Of a stretch of DNA of 8,184 nucleotides, positions 6,037-8,184 are shown in pieces. The number at the start of each line of letters is the position of its first letter. Position 1 is the stretch's first letter. The DNA lies in assembly GCA_033765345.1 (NCBI GenBank), contig JANRIC010000017.1:1-8184 (forward strand), read 5' to 3'. The notes below the pieces were generated by a model. It was given only the letters and a program-made list of their open reading frames with translations. It did no database searches and was not told where the DNA came from. The position numbers and the translations under genes were made by a program. The DNA is from JANRIC01 sp033765345. GTDB lineage: Bacteria; Bacteroidota; Bacteroidia; Cytophagales; Microscillaceae.

Positions 6037-6741
6037 ATGGGATTATTATTCATTCGTCTTCGTCGGGGCAGTATTTGGCTGCTTTGGTTATTGATGGTCG
6101 GATTGGCCGGATTGCTTTTTTACACCAGTATATTTTATTTTTCCTTTCGTACAGACATCAACTTTTTATTGGCCAAGCGCGAATATGTACACGATATGTT
6201 GTGGATGAGTGCTTTTTATATCCACATTGCGGGGAGTATGGTTTGTGTGATCAGTGGACCTTTTCAATTTATAGATGCTTTTCGTATCAAATTCCCGGCT
6301 TTTCACCGACAATTGGGCAAGGCTTATGTGGGGGCGATTTTGTTTGTGGGAGGTCCGAGTGGTTTGTATATGTCAGCTTTTGCCAATGGAGGTTTGGGTA
6401 CGAAGGTAGGTTTTTTCATTTTGTCTTTTTTGTGGCTCAGAAGCACGTATTTGGCTTATAAGCGCATCCGACAAAAAAATGTGGCTTCACACCAAGCTTG
6501 GATGATTCGGAGTTATGCCCTGACCTTCTCTGCGGTCACCTTGAGGCTGTATGTTTGGGTTTTGTCGTCTTATTTTTTTATAGACCATGATTTGATTGTA
6601 TTGCTCACGGCTTGGTTTAATTGGATACCCAATTTGATAGCGGCGGAATGTATACTATTTTTTTCAAAAAACAAAACAAAAGATACCATTCTATCACTTT
6701 TTTTCGTTTCCAATAGACAGTCAATTATTCACCACAAATAA
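6037..6741 (+). CDS. DUF2306 family multi-pass membrane protein
   Basis: 234 residues with about six predicted transmembrane segments, near 12-35, 55-78, 95-115, 122-140, 158-180 and 185-209. Family-type conserved positions are visible: H63 in YIHIAGSM, GPFQF (74-78), R83, HRQLGKAY (90-97) and HQAWMIRSYALTFSAVTLR (152-170), with buried-looking His and Arg residues that might bind a cofactor or ion. These match DUF2306 (predicted membrane protein) as I recall it; no biochemical function is known to me. The ATG at 6037 has AAAGGA only 2 nt upstream, too close for a normal Shine-Dalgarno site. The coding strand is visibly richer in G and T (TTG leucines, GGT/GGG glycines) than the C-rich dehydratase and regulator genes, partly because it encodes a membrane protein. 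The next gene follows after 9 nt, so they are probably co-transcribed. Confidence 0.8.
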   Translation: MGLLFIRLRRGSIWLLWLLMVGLAGLLFYTSIFYFSFRTDINFLLAKREYVHDMLWMSAFYIHIAGSMVCVISGPFQFIDAFRIKFPAFHRQLGKAYVGAILFVGGPSGLYMSAFANGGLGTKVGFFILSFLWLRSTYLAYKRIRQKNVASHQAWMIRSYALTFSAVTLRLYVWVLSSYFFIDHDLIVLLTAWFNWIPNLIAAECILFFSKNKTKDTILSLFFVSNRQSIIHHK

Positions 6742-6750
6742 ATTATTGGA

Positions 6751-7266
6751 ATGAGTCAAGCTAAATTGGTAGCCACCAGCATTTTGTCTATTTTCATTAC
6801 GGCTTTATTATTTGTTATTGTTTCATTTAAATCAGTGCCTGTACATTCATTTGATAGACCTTCAGAAAGCCCAACAGTTGGAATATCTGAGAAGGTTATA
6901 AACACAGCGTCTCAGAAAGAGTTTGGTCGAGAGTTCTATATGAGTGAAAAAGGAGAACAAATCCTTCAAAATGAATTGATCAAACCCCTGCAAAAAGTCC
7001 TGAAAATAAAAAATACGACCAAAATGTTTAGCCGATGTCCGAGTGGACTAGGATTTATCGTATTGCAAAACCCTGAATCTCAGCAGGAGTATTTTCAGGG
7101 TTTGATTGAAAACTTCGTAGGTTGTGAAGGCAAAGAAATTTGTACTTTTCGTATGAATGCCTCAGAAACGAGCTTGGAAGTATTGGACGCGCAACGTGAG
7201 CAGTATGTTTCTGCACGTCAATGGCTTCAGGCATATACAAAAGTACAACACGTACAAGCCAATTAA
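6751..7266 (+). CDS. Unrecognised single-pass membrane or exported protein
   Basis: 171 residues, not recognised. A hydrophobic segment at about 7-26 (VATSILSIFITALLFVIVSF) follows a short, weakly charged N-terminus and reads as a membrane anchor or uncleaved signal; there is no lipobox. The remaining 145 residues are polar and probably periplasmic. Three cysteines are present, C96 in FSRCPSGLGF, C125 in FVGCEGKE and C131 in EICTFR, which could form a disulfide or bind a metal. The C-terminal part (REQYVSARQWLQAY) looks helical. It starts 9 nt after the DUF2306 stop codon and ends about 30 nt before a strong terminator, so it is the second gene of a two-gene unit. The continuous frame and operon spacing support it as a real gene. 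Confidence 0.7.
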   Translation: MSQAKLVATSILSIFITALLFVIVSFKSVPVHSFDRPSESPTVGISEKVINTASQKEFGREFYMSEKGEQILQNELIKPLQKVLKIKNTTKMFSRCPSGLGFIVLQNPESQQEYFQGLIENFVGCEGKEICTFRMNASETSLEVLDAQREQYVSARQWLQAYTKVQHVQAN

Positions 7267-7276
7267 AATAAATTAA

Positions 7277-7295
7277 CTATCTTAGTTTAAGTTAG
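7277..7295. promoter_or_regulatory. Candidate TetR operator (19-bp imperfect palindrome)
   Basis: CTATCTTA (7277-7284), centre GTT, then TAAGTTAG (7288-7295) are symmetric at 7 of 8 arm positions. The size and symmetry suit a TetR-family dimer site. It ends 10 nt before the likely -33 element of the tetR-type gene, the usual place for self-regulation. Confidence 0.38.
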
Positions 7296-7330
7296 ACAGG
7301 CATCCTTGTAGAGATGTCTGTTTTTTTTTT
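7294..7330 (+). terminator. Strong intrinsic terminator of the DUF2306 unit
   Basis: ACAGGCATC (7296-7304) pairs with GATGTCTGT (7313-7321) through 9 bp, including one G-U pair, around an 8-nt loop. Two more pairs are possible outside. Ten T residues (7321-7330) follow directly. This is the clearest terminator in the window. Confidence 0.88.
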
Positions 7331-7337
7331 ATTTTTG
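7306..7337 (+). promoter_or_regulatory. Promoter for the TetR-family gene, overlapping the terminator
   Basis: TATTTTTG (7330-7337) fits the Bacteroidota -7 consensus TAnnTTTG exactly. TTG at 7306-7308 lies 21 nt upstream as a -33 element. The start site would fall near 7343, leaving a leader of about 25 nt before the ATG at 7368. The -33 element lies in the loop of the upstream terminator, and the -7 box begins at the end of its T run. Confidence 0.5.
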
Positions 7338-7352
7338 AATGTCATTAAAATC

Positions 7353-7357
7353 AGGAG
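7353..7357 (+). promoter_or_regulatory. Ribosome binding site deciding the TetR start
   Basis: AGGAG lies 10 nt before the ATG at 7368. It supports this start over the ATG at 7314, which sits inside the terminator stem upstream of the promoter and adds 18 residues not typical of the family. Confidence 0.55.
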
Positions 7358-7367
7358 TATTCAAACG

Positions 7368-8006
7368 ATGCCCACTGCCACTTTTCAAAAATTAAACCCC
7401 GAAAAAAAAGAAAAACTGATTCAGATTGCCTATCAGGAGTTCGCACAGCATAACTACGAAAATGCCTCTATTTCCAGAATTGTTGCAGCGGCAGATATGG
7501 CAAAGGGAAGTTTTTATCAGTATTTCGGTAAGGAAGCCAAAAAAGACCTCTATCTCTACCTCATTGAGCTGGCCAACCGCAAAAAACAGGAAGCCTTAGG
7601 GGCAATACTTCGAGAGCGATTCAGTGATTTTTTTGTGATGTTCCGTAAGATGTATGAAGCTGGATTAAGCTTTGATCTTGAAAATCCTCTGTATAGTCGT
7701 TTTTTGACCAATGTATCTCTTGAGAAACACTCCCCCGATTTGGGTGATTTACAACAACTTACAAAAAAACAAGCCCTTGAATATTTCGCCCAACTCATCA
7801 AAAACGAACAACGCAAGGGGATAATTCGCACCGATCTCTCAGTCGAAGTAATTGCCTTTGTAGTTGTACAGATCGGCACAGGATTGTTAGATTTTTTTTA
7901 TTTAAAACACGCCTCTAATTCAGTTGAGCAAGCTATTGAACCCCACGAAATCTCCACGGTCTTAGAACAAGTCGTAGAAATTATGCAACACGGGCTGAAT
8001 AATTAA
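7368..8006 (+). CDS. TetR/AcrR family transcriptional regulator
   Basis: 212 residues from the ATG at 7368. The N-terminal TetR_N domain (about 11-57) shows the classic pattern: KKEKLIQIAYQEFAQHNYENASISRIV as helices 1 and 2, then AAADMAKGSFYQYFGKEAKKDL holding the recognition helix and the conserved YxYF segment. The rest (about 60-212) is an all-helical ligand-binding and dimerisation domain, with no recognisable ligand class. The frame extends upstream to 7314, but that extension would begin within a terminator stem; the internal ATG has a Shine-Dalgarno sequence and gives the usual family start. It probably represses its own promoter through the palindrome at 7277, and might also affect the upstream membrane unit, but no target can be read directly. 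No efflux pump is visible in the window; one could lie beyond the insertion sequence at the right edge. Confidence 0.9.
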   Translation: MPTATFQKLNPEKKEKLIQIAYQEFAQHNYENASISRIVAAADMAKGSFYQYFGKEAKKDLYLYLIELANRKKQEALGAILRERFSDFFVMFRKMYEAGLSFDLENPLYSRFLTNVSLEKHSPDLGDLQQLTKKQALEYFAQLIKNEQRKGIIRTDLSVEVIAFVVVQIGTGLLDFFYLKHASNSVEQAIEPHEISTVLEQVVEIMQHGLNN

Positions 8007-8015
8007 AAACGATGT

Positions 8016-8048
8016 AATTAAAAAAATTAAAAAAATTAAAAAAATTAA
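8016..8048. repeat. 9-bp microsatellite AATTAAAAA, 3 copies plus a partial
   Basis: AATT recurs at 8016, 8025, 8034 and 8043 with identical 9-bp spacing. It occupies the gap between the tetR-type stop codon and the end of the insertion sequence. Slippage could vary its copy number. Confidence 0.85.
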
Positions 8049-8184
8049 GAACTTGTTGGGAAATTTAATTTTGCATTATTGATTAATTCTTTGCAACATG
8101 ATGGTAGTATTTGCCAATAATAACCAAGATACAGAAGATTCTATGTTTCTTTCATAATCTTTGGTTATTCTCCGAAAGAAATTA
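8049..8184 (-). mobile_element. 3' end of an IS5-family insertion sequence, truncated by the window
   Basis: The last codons of a transposase lie at 8076-8183 on the - strand. The element's outer end should therefore lie between 8076 and the microsatellite. GAACTTGTTGGGAAA starting at 8049 is the likely start of the terminal inverted repeat, with TTA or TAA just outside as a possible target duplication. The other end is outside the window, so neither the inverted repeat nor the duplication can be verified. Confidence 0.6.
8076..8184 (-). CDS. Transposase, IS5 family, C-terminal 35 residues (partial)
   Basis: Reading the - strand from 8183 gives a continuous frame that stops at 8076-8078 (TAA). 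Its residues include FFRRITKDYERNIESS, then VSWLLLANTTIMLQRINQ. This is the hallmark C-terminus of IS5-group DDE transposases, whose usual pattern is RRLxKDYERxxESSxAWLxLAxxxxxLRRI; the catalytic residues lie upstream, beyond the window. The frame is too short to appear as a normal open reading frame here because its 5' part is cut off. Whether the full gene is intact, or split by the frameshift common in the IS427 subgroup, cannot be seen. Confidence 0.8.
   Translation of the reverse strand, partial: NFFRRITKDYERNIESSVSWLLLANTTIMLQRINQ

Noticed and set aside
6075..6461. 128-residue open frame overlapping the DUF2306 gene in another frame
   Set aside because: The overlapped frame carries the family motifs and membrane segments; this one has a cysteine- and aromatic-rich composition without recognisable features.
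7314..7367. 18-residue N-terminal extension of the TetR protein
   Set aside because: Its ATG lies in the terminator stem and upstream of the probable transcription start; the ATG at 7368 has AGGAG at a proper distance.
8053..8061. TTGTTGGGA shared between the IS end and the left repeat array
   Set aside because: A 9-nt match in AT-rich DNA without flanking similarity is too short to claim common origin.
8066..8157. TAATTTTG promoter box with a 19-codon open frame (8098-8157) on the + strand
   Set aside because: It is antisense to the transposase C-terminus and has no -33 element at the right distance, so the match is probably chance.
8119..8169. Inverted repeat AATAACCAAGAT / ATCTTTGGTTATT as a terminator or IS end
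   Set aside because: It lies wholly inside the transposase coding frame, has a 26-nt loop and a bulge, and lacks a T run, so I treat it as coincidental.

Overview
The window looks like a chromosomal segment of a Bacteroidota bacterium (Cytophagia/Saprospiria/Flavobacteriia-type; genus not determinable). The evidence is a DUF4421 outer-membrane protein, an RprX/RprY-like two-component pair, promoter candidates of the TAnnTTTG type, mostly absent Shine-Dalgarno sequences, and AT-rich intergenic DNA. Every complete gene reads on the + strand.

Layout. 1-350 is a tandem array of a 41/42-bp unit that probably continues beyond the left edge. 351-693 is AT-rich non-coding DNA with two dyads. 694-2226 encodes a 4-hydroxybutyryl-CoA dehydratase (AbfD) homologue, apparently monocistronic and closed by a hairpin terminator. 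2428-3489 encodes a secreted, probably outer-membrane DUF4421 beta-barrel protein. 3601-5226 and 5242-5937 are a sensor histidine kinase and an OmpR-family response regulator, separated by 15 nt and certainly a pair. 6037-6741 (DUF2306 multi-pass membrane protein) and 6751-7266 (unrecognised single-pass protein) are 9 nt apart and end at a strong intrinsic terminator. 7368-8006 is a TetR-family regulator whose probable promoter overlaps that terminator. On the right edge, the last 35 codons of an IS5-family transposase lie on the - strand, preceded by a 9-bp microsatellite.

How the parts may work together. The kinase senses an envelope signal through a periplasmic domain of about 240 residues and phosphorylates the regulator at D54. 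The DUF4421 protein upstream and the DUF2306 pair downstream are possible targets by proximity only. The TetR protein may control itself, and perhaps the membrane pair, through a 19-bp palindrome in front of its promoter. The dehydratase has no neighbouring 4-hydroxybutyrate pathway gene here, so its metabolic role cannot be read from context.

I do not see a clear undescribed defence or mobile system. The items most worth a second look are the helically phased palindromic array at the left edge, the dehydratase's altered iron-sulfur ligand spacing, the overlapping operator/terminator/promoter around 7277-7337, and the two-gene membrane unit with an uncharacterised partner.
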